Translations under genes and position numbers: made by a program
Shown here: positions 11,108 through 21,910 of the stretch, piece after piece
How positions within the stretch are numbered: position 1 is the stretch's first letter
How the letters are laid out: each line of letters starts with the position of its first letter
Assembly: GCA_037039925.1 (NCBI GenBank)
Contig: JAXRKP010001052.1
Span: 2,501 to 66,500, forward strand
Direction of reading: 5' to 3'
DNA length: 64,000 nt
DNA from: Doris montereyensis
Lineage: Eukaryota; Mollusca; Gastropoda; Nudibranchia; Dorididae
The notes under the pieces: model-generated
Databases searched by the model: none
Seen by the model: only the letters and a program-made list of their open reading frames with translations
Told to the model about the DNA's origin: nothing

Positions 11108-11815
11108 AACCGTAGCATTGTGAATGGTAATCACAACGACAGTGGTTCAAAGTCCTTGGCTAACCTATTGTAGAATTGTGAGTTGGTAATCACAACGACA
11201 GTGGTTCAAAGTCCTTGGCTAACCCATTGTAGAATTGTGAGTTTGTAATCACAACGACAGTGGTTCAAAGTCCTTGGCTAATCCATTGTAGCATTGTGAG
11301 TTTGTAATCACAACGACAGTGGTTCAAAAGTCCTTGGCTAACCCACTGTAGCATTGTGAGTTTGTAATCACAACGACAGTGGTTCAAAGTCCTTGGCTAA
11401 CCCATTGTAGCATTGTGAGTTGGTAATCACAACGACAGTGGTTCAATGTCCTTGGCTAACCCATTGTAGAATTGTGAGTTGGTAATCACAACGACAGTGG
11501 TTCAAAGTCCTTGGCTAACCCATTGTAGATTGTGAGTTGGTAATCACAACGACAGTGGTTCAAAGTCCTTGGCTAACCCATTGTAGCATTGTGAGTTGGT
11601 AATCACAACGACAGTGGTTCAAAGTCCTTGGCTAACCCATTGTAGCATTGTGAGTTGGTAATCACAACGACAGTGGTTCAAAGTCCTTGGCTAACCCACT
11701 GTAGCATTGTGAGTTTGTAATCACAACGACAGTGGTTCAAAGTCCTTGGCTAACCCACTGTAGCATTGTGAGTTGGTAATCACAACGACAGTGGTTCAAT
11801 GTCCTTGGCGGACCA
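11108..11815. repeat. 59-60-bp minisatellite made of SINE-A heads, about 12 copies
   Basis: Each unit contains TAGCATTGTGAGTTGGTAAT, CACAACGACAGTGGTTCAAA and GTCCTTGGCTAACCCATTG, so each carries the A-box-like and B-box-like sequences. Copies differ by single substitutions and two 1-bp indels. Confidence 0.95.
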
Positions 11816-12060
11816 AGGTGTTTTTCATGACGTTATATGTACTTCACTCTGCTTGCCTCACTCGATTCAGCAATAGATTAAGAAAGATGTTATCAAAGCG
11901 TTAGTACGAAGAGCTTAACAGGCTGTTACACTATATGCTCCCACGGGAGTTGAGAAGGACTTTTTCAATGAAATGGCCTGCCGGGGATAAATTTCAATGA
12001 TGTACACTCGGTGAGCCTGCGCTTGTGCGGAGATACGGAGTATAAATCCACATCTATCTG
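11108..12060 (+). mobile_element. SINE family A, copy 2, with tandemly amplified head
   Basis: Starts AACCGTAGCATTGTGAATGG and ends GGAGTATAAATCCACATCTA, like copy 1. Instead of one tRNA-like head it has about twelve head units (11108-11815) before a single SINE body (from about 11815: TTAGTACGAAGAGCTTAACA, then CACGGGAGTTGAGAAGGA). Body and tail are otherwise collinear with the copy at 7734. Confidence 0.85.
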
Positions 12061-12061
12061 T

Positions 12062-13560
12062 TGATGTCTGTAATTTTCCTCATGTTGTCCTTTGCCTTTA
12101 CATCTCTGTCTTGACGGCTCTCCTTCAGGTCATTCTTGAGCGCCCTCTAGATCGTTTGCCCTGTGGATTTCATGTCAAGCTTTGTCTGGCTATGTTCGTT
12201 TCTTTACAAGTCCTTTCCATCTTCACTTCCTTCTCTTTGAATCTCACACAACTGAGAGCTGCTTGGTCCCCTCATGAAAGTCTGCATTGTTGATGGTGAC
12301 AGGCTAACGTACGGCTACAATGCGTCTCAGACAACAGTTTGTAAAGGACTGAAGTCTCTGCAGTGTAACTTTGGTGGTGCGCCACGTCACTGGTCTGTAC
12401 ATGAGGATGGATTTCAGGTTTGAATTGAAGATCTTGATTTTAGCTTTTTTCCTTGCTTCATTAAATTGCTGTTCCATATCTTTCTCGGTGCTAAAAATGC
12501 TTGTCTTGCTTTTGGATGCGTACCTTGACATCTTCATCCACGTCTCCTCTTTGTTCTTTGTTGATGGGTTTCTCAAGTAGCACAAGGTGCTCACATCATC
12601 ATGTGCTTCACCATTGATTGTGCTGGGGTTGTTACTTTCGGCTTTTACTTAAATGATTTTATTCTTGACTTGTTGATTTAAGAGTCCCAAACCTCTTGAT
12701 GTCACTTTGATGATGCCTGTTTTCTCTTGCATATTTATGTCTATGACGATGAGATAATAATGTAATGGCGTCTGTAAAACTCAGGCTACTCAGCTGAGAC
12801 GCTAATGTCCACTGTAGTCCATTTCTTTTGTCTTTACAGGCCACCCAGCTGAGACGCTAATGTCCACTATACTCCATTTCTTTTGTCTTTAGAGGCCACT
12901 CAGCTGAGATGCTAATGTCCACTGTACTCCATTTCTTTTGTCTTTAGAGGCCACCCAGCTGATACACTAATGTCCACTATAGTCCATTTCTTTTGTCTTT
13001 AGAGGCCACCCAGCTGAGACGCTAATGTCCACTGTACTCCATTTCTTTTGCCTTTAGAGGCTACCCAGCTGAGACACTAATGTCCACTGTAGTCCATTTC
13101 TTTTGCCTTTATAGGCCACCCAGCTGAGACACTAATGTCCACTATACTCCATTTCTTTTGCCTTTAGAGGCCACCCAGCTGAGTACTCCATTTCGCTTTA
13201 TAGGCCACTGACGCTAATGTCCACATTTCTTTTTTGCCTTTAGTCGATTTCCCCATTCTGTAGTCGGTGACTAGCAAAAACAAGAATGGTGATAATAAAC
13301 ATCCCTAGCGGACTCCTGTCTTGACTTCAAAGGTGTTTTGACAGCTCGCCAGAATGAAGGATTCTCCCTTGCATTTCCATGTACATGCTTTGAATGAGAC
13401 TTGTAATCTATTGAGGGATTCGGTTTCTTCACAGGCATTGAAGTTGACATATGACACAGGGATGAATTCTACTCTTGTGACTGTCCGACAATAATACACA
13501 GAGCAGAAATATGTGCATGATCTCTCTCTACGAAATCCTGCGTGTTCCTCTCCAAGCTTT
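12062..13560 (-). pseudogene. LINE RT fragment (-) interrupted by a minisatellite
   Basis: Read on the minus strand from 13560 downward: SLIQSMYMEMQGRILHSGEL, then FEVKTGVR and (one base off) GCLLSPFLFLLVTDYRMGKS, the RT block G.R.GC.LSPFLF. Then comes a 55-bp minisatellite (13235-12775), then RNGLQWTLASQLSSLSFTDA, where the usual L.FADD is SFTDA, so the catalytic Asp pair is lost. After that come TSIFSTEKDMEQQFNEARK, FNSNLKSILMYRPVTWRTT and LQSFTNCCLRRIV (family LLYGSETWR, CLRRI). The tail at 12200-12062 fits the basic C-terminal region. Multiple stops. Confidence 0.82.
12775..13235. repeat. 55-bp minisatellite derived from LINE coding sequence, about 8 copies
   Basis: Units contain CCACCCAGCTGAGACGCTAA, TGTCCACTGTACTCCATTTC and TTTTGTCTTTAGAGG, with a 55-bp spacing (for example CCA at 12841 and 12896). 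On the minus strand a unit reads KDKRNGVQWTLASQLGG, the LINE segment just before the RT catalytic box. Confidence 0.92.
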
Positions 13561-14070
13561 AGATCTACTGCAAGCCACAGTAGACTTCCCTTCGGTTGTT
13601 GGTTTTTTGCAGCTTAATTATAAATAATATGACACTCTCTCCAATCTAGCGGAAATTCCCTGTCGCAATGTGGCTAGAATCTGTATCGTTTCACTCGATT
13701 GTAACGTAAAATTTTAAAAAAGGAAATCCTTCATAAAACTATACATTTTGCGGACAATGTACTTAAACAACCCACGATAACAAGAGATACTGTAAATTTC
13801 CAGTTTGAAAAGAGTTCGTTGTCCTTTTCGTGACGTCTCAAAAGGTTTCAATAAAACCGTAGAAGAACAATATACAACTAATTGCTATATTGCAACGCTT
13901 TGGTTTAACTTATTACTTACAACAGAAGAATAACAGCAGATTTAATCTGAATAATTATGAAGAAAACGATGATTAAGACGATTATGTTGCCTTTAAAATT
14001 AAGTCTGAATTTGCTTTAAAAGAATGAGATGAAAGGCAACCTTACATTGTAAACCCTGTTTTAAAATTTT
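13561..14070. other. no recognised feature
   Basis: AT-rich unique sequence with no ORF above 60 codons that resembles a family. No tandem repeat noticed. Confidence 0.5.
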
Positions 14071-14530
14071 GATTTGACCCACATCTACGACAAATTTTTC
14101 TCCTGGGTTTTGTTTATTTTGACCCACATCTACGACAAATTTTCTCCTGGGTTTTGTTTATTTGATGTTACCCACATCTACGACAAATTTTCTCCTGGGT
14201 TTTGTTTATTTGATGTTACCCCATCACGGCAAATCTGTTACCCACATCTACGGCAAATTTTCTCCTGGGTTTCGTTTATTTGATCCCAATTGCCTTGTAA
14301 ACATCCAAGGGATCTATAACGTACACAGAGTGTTGTGATCTGCACACAGGGCCTCTTTTTACCATCCGTCTCCAATACGACTAGGTGTTGATCCAACTAC
14401 ATGGACCGGGAGGGGGGGGGGTACCTTTTACTCGAAAAAAAATACTGGGAAAATTGTTCAACAGTCGGGACTTGAAGTCACGACCGTTTGGTTGAGTAAT
14501 CGGCACCTTGCCTCTGGCCTACCGAAATCC
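14071..14530 (-). mobile_element. SINE family B copy (-), tail in 3-4 tandem copies
   Basis: Minus-strand element. The head at the right end reads (RC) CCAGAGGCAAGGTGCCGATT. The body contains CGTCTCCAATACGACTAGGT and ACATGGACCGGGAGGGGG. The tail sequence CCCACATCTACGACAAATTT plus TCTCCTGGGTTTTGTTTATT is repeated about four times (14080-14280, spacing about 45-50 bp). A 10-G run lies at about 14413. Confidence 0.8.
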
Positions 14531-15410
14531 TGCTGTAAACTGTGTGAAATTAGAAGCGTTATGATCACTTTATTGGGTTTTTTTCATGCTATGAAAATAT
14601 TTTTTAATAACATGCATTGCAACGTGAGCTTTCTAAGAACTGCACAGAATTTGAACTTGATGTCGTGTAAAAAAATAACCCAACAAAATGATTCACAAAA
14701 TCGTTGTCCACATGAAATTAAACCGACTATAGTGAAATTATCTGGCAAAGACCTACCTGGGGCTATGACGTCAGAAGAATGTTCGAGAACCTTGTAGTAC
14801 CTTGATGAGACCTTGCAGGTGTAAATCAATTATTTTTGTTCTGTCGGTAAAAACCATACGCATTTAGTCATTTTACTGAAAAATGAGAGATTAAGATTAA
14901 ATTTACGTTTAGTGACAGGCCACTGGAGGAAAACTTAGTCATTTACTGGCATGGGGAAAGAGCCTTGAAAATAAATGGCAGTCGGCGTTATTAACTGTTC
15001 AATTATTAGTAAGTCCGCTATGTCACTTGACGTCGATAATTCTAACAATTTCAACAAGACGGCAAATGTTGAAAATGACAAGTACAACTCGCCTCTTCTA
15101 TCACGTTCAATCGTCGCGAGTAGATCTACCGGTAATTATAAAGCAAACAAACTGAAACTGGTTAGCAAAACCTGGAGCGTCAATTAAATCAATACACAGG
15201 ACCTTCAAACATTCAGTGCCTACGATTTTATTGACGCGTTCAGGCCTAGAGGGACATTCCAACTATGTTATTTGTCACGTTGTCAGAAAGAAAAACACCG
15301 GAAAGAGAAGATAATAATTATATTTATATGATATTTAATTTCTTATTCAATTGCTCCGTACATATTTGCTTATATCCATCGTTTCACTTTGTCTTTCAAT
15401 GTCACATCTA
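14531..15410. other. no recognised gene
   Basis: Contains ORFs of 101 codons (14492-14797) and 70 codons (14975-15187) with no family features that I recognise. Composition resembles the surrounding noncoding DNA. Confidence 0.5.
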
Positions 15411-15412
15411 AA

Positions 15413-15460
15413 CCTGAGATGGGACCAGGTGTCGATCCACCTACTTGAACCGGAAGTCAA
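15413..15460 (-). mobile_element. short SINE family B body fragment (-)
   Basis: GAGATGGGACCAGGTGTCGA followed by TCCACCTACTTGAACCGG matches the body of the other SINE-B copies (minus orientation). Head and tail are missing. Confidence 0.6.
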
Positions 15461-15512
15461 CACTGGTAATAAACAAAAAACATGGAAATCACAATACTGG
15501 TAATAAACAAAG

Positions 15513-15893
15513 AAGATGAGGCAAGGTGTCTGCCCCTTGTCCAAGAGGTAGTGGGTTCGAATTTGTCGGTAGTCCAGAAGCAAGGTGCCGGACTTTCATC
15601 CAAGAGGTAGTGGGTTCAAATTTGAGTCCCGTCAACGGTTGATAAATTGTCTCGTATTTTTTTCGAGCAAAATCTATTCCCCTGGTCCAGGTAAGGGGAT
15701 CAATACCTAGTCCCATGGGAGACGGATGATAAAAGGAGGTCCCGTGTACCGATCACAACACGCTGTGCACGTTAAAGATCCCTTGGCTGTTTACAGGGCA
15801 GTCCGGGCAAAATTAGAAATTCTACCGAAAACCCCAAGATCACATTAGTTGTGGATGTGGGTAAATCAAATCAAACAAAAACAAACTGTAGCA
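15513..15893 (+). mobile_element. SINE family B copy (+), head duplicated
   Basis: Two tandem tRNA-like heads (about 15513-15568 and 15569-15625), each with GGCAAGGTG-like text and the B-box-like GTGGGTTCGAATTTG or GTGGGTTCAAATTTG. A normal body follows: TCGAGCAAAATCTATTCCCC, TGGTCCAGGTAAGGGGATCA, CCCATGGGAGACGGATGATA, CACGTTAAAGATCCCTTGGC. The tail is TTAGTTGTGGATGTGGGTAA plus ATCAAATCAAA. Confidence 0.85.
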
Positions 15894-15974
15894 GTCACTG
15901 TAGGGTCCCGAAAACGCCAGCGACTCATACACACAAGGGCGACGACTCGTGCTCGACACGTTTCAACCATGACT

Positions 15975-16672
15975 GAATTTCAACGATTGGTGACAACGGA
16001 AACCAAGAATGACTGAATTTCAACGATTGGTGACAACGGGAATCAAGAATGACTGAATTTCAACGATTGGTGACAACGGGAATCAAGAATGACTGAATTT
16101 CAACGATTGGTGACAACGGAAATCAAGAATGACTGAATTTCAACGATTGGTGACAACGGGAATCAAGAATGACTGAATTTCAACGATTGGTGACAACGGG
16201 AATCAAGAATGACTGAATTTCAACGATTGGTGACAACGGAAATCAAGAATGACTGAATTTCAACGATTGGTGACAACGGGAACCAAGAATGACTGAATCT
16301 CAACGATTGGTGACAACGGGAACCAAGAATGACTGAATCTCAACGATTGGTGACAATCGAATGACTGAATTTCAAGAATGACAAGAATGACTGAATTTCA
16401 ACGATTGGTGACAACGGGAATCAAGAATGACTGAATTTCAACGATTGGTGACAACGGGAATCAAGAATGACTGAATTTCAACGATTGGTGACAACGGGAA
16501 TCAAGAATGACTGAATTTCAACGATTGGTGACAACGGGAATCAAGAATGACTGAATCTCAACGATTGGTGACATCGGGAACAAACCATGACTGAATCTCA
16601 ACGATTGGTGACAACGGGAACAAACCATGACTGAATCTCAACGATTGGTGACAACGGGAACCAAGCGTGACA
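15975..16672. repeat. 40-bp minisatellite, about 17 copies
   Basis: Unit of 40 bp: GAATGACTGAATTTCAACGA then TTGGTGACAACGGGAATCAA (CAACGATTGG at 16021, 16061 and so on). A short scrambled unit lies near 16355-16385. The last units carry ACAAACCATGACTGAATCTC. Confidence 0.96.
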
Positions 16673-16687
16673 GTGAAAAAGCTCATG

Positions 16688-16836
16688 CATGGTTTGATTT
16701 GATTTATCTTTATCCACATCCATGACACAGGTGATCTCGGGTTTTTAGTAGATTCTTTTCTTTTTGTTGTTGTCCAGGTTGCCCTGTCAGCAACCACGGG
16801 ATCTTTCACATGCACAGAGTTTTGATCTGTTTGGTT
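16688..16836 (-). mobile_element. SINE family B tail fragment (-)
   Basis: Minus-oriented SINE-B 3' part: TTATCTTTATCCACATCCAT, GGTGATCTCGGGTTTTT, GCCCTGTCAGCAACCACGGG, ATCTTTCACATGCACAGAGT. It abuts a plus-oriented copy head-on at about 16836. Confidence 0.78.
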
Positions 16837-16837
16837 A

Positions 16838-17165
16838 TGGAGGGGACTCGGTAGTCTACGGGCAAGGTGTGGGTTTCTTAACCCAAAGGTTGCAGGTTCA
16901 AGCCCCGCCAGCGGTTAAAAGGTTTTCTCCAAAAAAATTTTCGAATAAAATCTACCCCCTCCTCCACCTCCTCTGGTCCAGGTAGGTGGATCGACACCTG
17001 ATCCCATCAGAGACGGCCGATAGAAAGGAAGTTTCATGTGCACAACAAGACAATCTATGCACGCTAAAAATCCCTTGCTGTTTACAAAGAAGTCCGGGAG
17101 AAATTGAAATTCCTACCAAAAAACCCGAAACCACCTTAGTTGTAGATGTGTGTAAATCAAACCAA
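16838..17165 (+). mobile_element. SINE family B copy (+), best preserved head
   Basis: Head: A box TAGTCTACGGG (fits TRGYNNANNGG) and B box GGTTCAAGCCC (fits GGTTCRANNCC), about 44 bp apart, as in tRNA-derived SINEs. Body: TCCAGGTAGGTGGATCGACA, CACGCTAAAAATCCCTTGCT, AGTCCGGGAGAAATTGAAAT. Tail: CACCTTAGTTGTAGATGTGT then GTAAATCAAA. The tail continues as a tandem array to about 17600. Confidence 0.88.
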
Positions 17166-17600
17166 AACCCTCTAGATCACCTTAGTTGTAGATGTGTGTA
17201 AATCAAACCAAAACCCTCTAGATCACCTTAGTTGTAGATGTGTGTAAATCAAATCAAAACCCTCTAGATCACCTTAGTTGTAGATGTGTGTAAATCAAAT
17301 CAAAACCCTCTAGATTACCTTAGTTGTAGATGTGTGTAAATCAAATCAAAACCCTCTAGATCACCTTAGTTGTAGATGTGTGTAAATCAAATCAAAACCC
17401 TCTAGATCACCTTAGTTGTAGATGTGTGTAAATCAAATCAAAAAACCCTCTAGATGTGTAAACCTTAGTTGTAGATGTGTGTAAATCAAACCAAAACCCT
17501 CTAGATCACCTTAGTTGTAGATGTGTGTAAATCAAACCAAAACCCTCTAGATCACCTTAGTTGTAGATGTGTGTAAATCAAACCAAAACCGTCAGAGATC
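17166..17600. repeat. 46-bp minisatellite made of SINE-B tail, about 9-10 copies
   Basis: Unit CCCTCTAGATCACCTTAGTT, GTAGATGTGTGTAAATCAAA, with CCCTCTA at 17168 and 17214 giving a 46-bp period. The TTAGTTGTAGATGTGTGTAA core is the 3' tail of the SINE immediately upstream. Confidence 0.93.
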
Positions 17601-19015
17601 ATAGAACCTTAGTTGTCAGATGGAATTCGTGTAGAATCATAAGGTCGTCAGAAATTCCCGATATGGCCCTATACGTAGATCTTTTGTCAGATGTGTGTCC
17701 ATAGAAAATCAAATCGTCAAAATTCCCGATAGAATCCCTATATGTAGTTCGTCAGATGGAATTCGTGTCCATATAAATGGCCCTCAAATCGTCAGATGGA
17801 ATCAAATCTGGATAATCAGATGGAATGTCCATATAAATAGCCCTATACGTAGATCTTTTAGATCGTCAGATGGAATTCGTGTCCATATAAATGGATACGT
17901 AGATCTTTTCAATCATCAGATTTGTTCCAAAATTCATTCGTGTCCATATAAATGGCCCTATACGTAGATCTTTTAAATCGTCAGATGGAATTCGTTCCAT
18001 ATAAATGGTATACGTAGATCTTTTCAATCGTCAGATGGAATTCGTGTCCCATATAAATGGCCCTATACGTAAATCTTTTAGATCGTCAGATGGAATTCGT
18101 GTCCATATGGAAATGGCCCTATAGAAACGAATCTTTTAGATCGTCAGATGGAATTCGTTCCCATAGAAATGGCCCTATACGTAGATCTTTTAAATCGTCA
18201 GATGGAATTCGTCGTCCATAGAAATGGCCCCGTAGATCTTTTAAATCGTCAGATGGAATCCATTTTAGATCGTCGTCAGATGGAATTCGTGTCCATAGAA
18301 ATGGCCCTATATGTAGATCTTTTCAATCGTCAGATGGAATTCGTCATATAAATGGCCCTATATGTAGATCTTTTAAATCGTCAGATGGAATTCGTGTCCA
18401 TATAAATGGCCCTATATAGATCTTTTCAATCGTCAATGGAATTCGTGTCCATAGAATGGCCCCATACGTAGATCTTTTCAATCGTCAGATGGAATTCGTG
18501 TCCATATAAATGGCCCTATACGTAGATCTTTTAAATCGTCAGATGGAATTCGTGTCCATATAAATGGCCCTATACGTAGATCTTTTAAATCGTCAGATGG
18601 AATTCGTGTCCATAGAAATGGCCCTATACGCAGATCTTTTAAATCGTCAGATGGAATTCGTGCCATAGAATGGCCCTATATGTAGATCTTTTCGTCAGAT
18701 GGAATTCGTGTCCATATAAATGGCCCTATACGTAGATCTTTTAGATCGTCAGATGGAATTCGTGCCCATAGAAATGGCCCTATACGTAGATCTTTTCAAT
18801 CGTCAAATGGAATTCGTGCCCATAGAAATGGCCCCGTAGATCTTTTAGATCGTCAGATGGAATCTTTTAGATCTTTTAGATCGTCAGATGGAATTCGTGC
18901 CCATAGAAATGGCCCCGTAGATCTTTTCAATCGTCAAATGGAATTCGTTCCTATACAAACGGCCCTACACGTAGATCTTTTAAATCGTCAGATGGAATTC
19001 GTTCCTGTAGAAATG
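17600..19015. repeat. 54-bp minisatellite, about 26 copies
   Basis: Unit GTAGATCTTTTAAATCGTCA, GATGGAATTCGTGTCCATAT, AAATGGCCCTATAC (54 bp). The first units (17600-17830) and some internal ones are scrambled or truncated. Since 54 is divisible by 3, short repeat-encoded ORFs appear on both strands. Confidence 0.95.
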
Positions 19016-19605
19016 GACAACTAAATTGATCAAATGCATTACTCGAATGACTGGCAACTAAATTATGATCAAATCCATTAATCGAATGACTGGTAACTAG
19101 ATTGATCAAATCCATTAATCGAATCACTGGCAACTAGATTGCGATCAAATCCATTAATCGAATAACTGGTAACTAGATTGATCAAATCCATTAATCGAAT
19201 CACTGGCAACTAGATTGCGATCAAATCCATTAATCGAATCACTGGTAACTAGATTGATCAAATCCATTAATCGAATCACTGGTATCTAGATTGCGATCAA
19301 ATCCATTAATCAAATCACCAGCAACTAAATTGTGGTCAAATCCATTAATCGAATCACTGGCAACTAGATTGCGATCAAATCCATTAATCGAATCATTGGC
19401 AACTAAATTGTGGTCAAATCCATTAACCGAATCACTGGCAACTAAATTGTGGTCAAATCCATTAACCCAATCACTGGCAACTAGATTGTGGTCAAATCCA
19501 TTAACCGAATCACTGGCAACTAGATTGTGGTCAAATCCATTACTCGAATGACTGGCAACTAGATTGTGATCAAATCCATTACTCGAATTGTGATCAAACT
19601 TTATA
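19016..19605. repeat. 39-bp minisatellite, about 15 copies
   Basis: Unit ACTAGATTGTGGTCAAATCC, ATTAATCGAATCACTGGCA (39 bp, divisible by 3, hence the open frames of 86 and 123 codons). Variants alternate between ATTGATCAAA, ATTGCGATCAAA and ATTGTGGTCAAA. Confidence 0.95.
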
Positions 19606-20700
19606 CCCATCCGTTCCAGAAAGTGTAGCTCCTACTTTGTGGTTGAAGGGAGGGGGTGAACATTTTCCCGTTTGTTCCTATCAATTTAACATATGTATAG
19701 GCGTAATGGGCATGGTGTACTGAGTTGAAATATGTCGTTGTTTTTTCCCTGACACTCCCGGTTGGCATGGAAACAGTGGCCATCTTGGATTTTGCCCCCA
19801 ACATTTCACCAACTTCAATATCGATAGGCTTTTTCGTTTTTCAACAAATTTGTTCAAATTTGGCACACACCTTATTTGATGCAATATCTAAATTTGATCA
19901 GATCGAATTTTTGTTTCATTTAGTAAGTTTTGATTTTATGAATTTTTGAAAATATCATATGAGAACAACCAAAAATATACAAACATATTGTACAAAAAAT
20001 CAATTTTTCCAAAACTATAAACATATATAAAAAAACATCTTATCGTTTCTTTGTTTTCCCTCATTGATCATCCATACCAAATTTCATGAAGATACGTTGA
20101 GATAAAAAAAAAGTAGATAGGAAATAATGAACAAAACAAAATGACATTTTGAGAAAATCGTATTTTTCTCTTATTTTCTGTTATTTGAATACATTTTTCT
20201 CCCATAAACCTAAGAAAAAAAGTAGGATAATACTTTGAAACATCATAAAACCTTGAGATGCTCTCAACTACTTCTTATTGACACTGTTTCAAGTGCATCA
20301 GCACCTTTTTTACTCACTTTCGGATGGTGCCTTTTGATAATATGTGAGTGGAATATGTTCCGTAACTTCCGGCCGATCTAAGTCAATATTCATGCTAGAT
20401 CCTCAAATAAGGTTGTTTTGGATAGTGTTTATTGTGGCAATCAAAATAAGTGCCAACTTGCTATATTTTTGGCTTTTATTGTATAATAGTTGTGTTGAAA
20501 GATAGGCCTGTATTGTTTCTAAAAAAAAATCGTATAAATTCAAAAGAATGAATACTGAGCTTTTTTATGATATCATTATGACGAGAATGAACTTCTTTAT
20601 CCACTAGTAGGATAGACTAGATTTGTCCAATTTTCGGCAAAATGGCATTCCCAGAACCCGCCCCCCCTTAAGCTTATGTCCAATGTGCTGATGTGTCCTT
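19606..20700. other. AT-rich unique sequence upstream of the receptor gene
   Basis: No ORF with family features. It may hold the 5' flank or a noncoding 5' exon of the receptor gene, since a strong 3' splice-site-like sequence (TTGTTCTTATTTGCAG, ending 20714) lies at its right end. Confidence 0.5.
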
Positions 20701-20714
20701 GTTCTTATTTGCAG

Positions 20715-21804
20715 ATGATGGACTCTGTTACCTATGATTTCGAAATGCAACCACGCTCAGGGTAGTCAGTGATCTCATGTCTGTGGATGGATATATACTC
20801 TTTCACAAAGCCATCATTGGCGTTCGAGTCGGTGTTTGTCTGATAGGAATCTGGGCAAATGTGGTGAACATCCGGGCATTTCGTAGAATCGGCCTGAACG
20901 ACACTGTGACGGTAATTTTCTTCTCCATCGCCTGTTCAGATCTACTTAACGTGGTCGGTGGACTCATCAGCGCCGTCATAACGAGTGTCATGATCCTTCA
21001 GAGCGACTTTCTTCACATCGAATTTCCTTCGGAGATTGTGTCCGATTTGTTGGATACGTTTTTGCGAGGCTTCTGTGAGATGACATACCTCTCAACCACG
21101 TTTCTGGCAATACAACGTTGTCTATGCATTGTTAAACCTTTGCATTTTAAGGATATTTTCCTCGACACAGGACATTTGTTGTTATAACAGCTATCTGGAT
21201 TTTCGCATTTGTATTCACTGTGGTTCTGGTTATTTATAACAGCAACTTAAAACGTATAACCATCCCATCAACCAACTCCTCACTTTATATTTTGGCATTC
21301 AAACCAGGACGAGACATAGTGAACAACTTGTATGTCACAATGTTTGGTGTTGTGTTGAACGTGTCAAACCAGATAGTCGTCACGATCTGTGTCTTTGTCA
21401 TGGCGCACGCTCTGAAGAAGTCAGTTCGTTTTCGCCAAAAGTCTTCGACGTCTGTTAGCATCTCAGATGGCTCTGGTCAGGAAGCTGACCAAACCACTCA
21501 GAAACATAAAGAAATTACTTTGACAGCATCCCTCATGAGTAACACCAAGGAACAACAAGCCATCATTCAAGCCTCGCTGGTATGCACAATCTTTCTCGTC
21601 TGCAACGCTTTTCGTCTTTCAATTGCTTTTTCTAAGTTAATACAGCCAAAGTTCGATCTACTTGGAGAGCTTCATTATACATTCACTGTATCATATGACT
21701 CCATGTCATTCGTCGAACTCGTGAACTCGTCGGTTAATTTCTTTGTTTACTACAACTATAACAGTAAGTTTAGGAGCCTATGTTTTCATACAAAATCAAA
21801 ATAA
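20715..21804 (+). CDS. rhodopsin-like GPCR, gastropod chemosensory-receptor type, one frameshift
   Basis: Role (inference from fold and lineage-expanded families): plasma-membrane seven-helix receptor for an external or peptide ligand. The main frame starts at ATG 20777. TM1 CLIGIWANVVNIRAF holds the N of helix 1. TM2 is FFSIACSDLLNVVGGLI. TM3 ends AIQRCLCIVKPL, with QRC replacing DRY. After T4 (21156-21159) the frame shifts. One extra T would give KDIFPRHRTFVVITAIWIF into TM4. Then come NSSLYI in loop 2 (a glycosylation sequon), TM5 YVTMFGVVLNVSNQIVV, a hydrophilic loop 3, TM6 QASLVCTIFLVCNAFRL and TM7 ELVNSSVNFFVYYNYN (NPxxY variant). An ATG pair directly after a 3' splice-like site (20715) encodes MMDSVTYDFEMQP but is one base out of phase, so the true start is uncertain. 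Total about 345 residues, normal for the family. Confidence 0.82.
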
Positions 21805-21875
21805 GAATTTATATTGCAAGTTATTTTCATTATGCGTGTATTATGTGAATCACTTCTTTCCGTTTCCACCCACAG
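21764..21875 (+). other. possible alternative last intron of the GPCR
   Basis: A consensus donor (ACA|GTAAGTTT, GT at 21764) and a strong acceptor (TTTCCGTTTCCACCCACAG ending 21875) would join ...YYNYN to TFYRLKRKTQH with a stop at 21908-21910. Unspliced, the frame instead ends SKFRSLCFHTKSK at 21804. Both C-termini are basic and plausible. Confidence 0.45.
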
Positions 21876-21910
21876 CATTTTATCGTCTTAAAAGGAAAAC
21901 ACAACATTAA

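Noticed and set aside
14975..15187. 70-codon ORF as a small gene
   Set aside because: No family features, no splice or promoter context, and length expected by chance in 64 kb.
19239..19610. 123-codon minus ORF (NGFDHNLVASDS repeats) as a repeat protein
   Set aside because: Encoded by a 39-bp minisatellite, which also keeps the opposite strand open.
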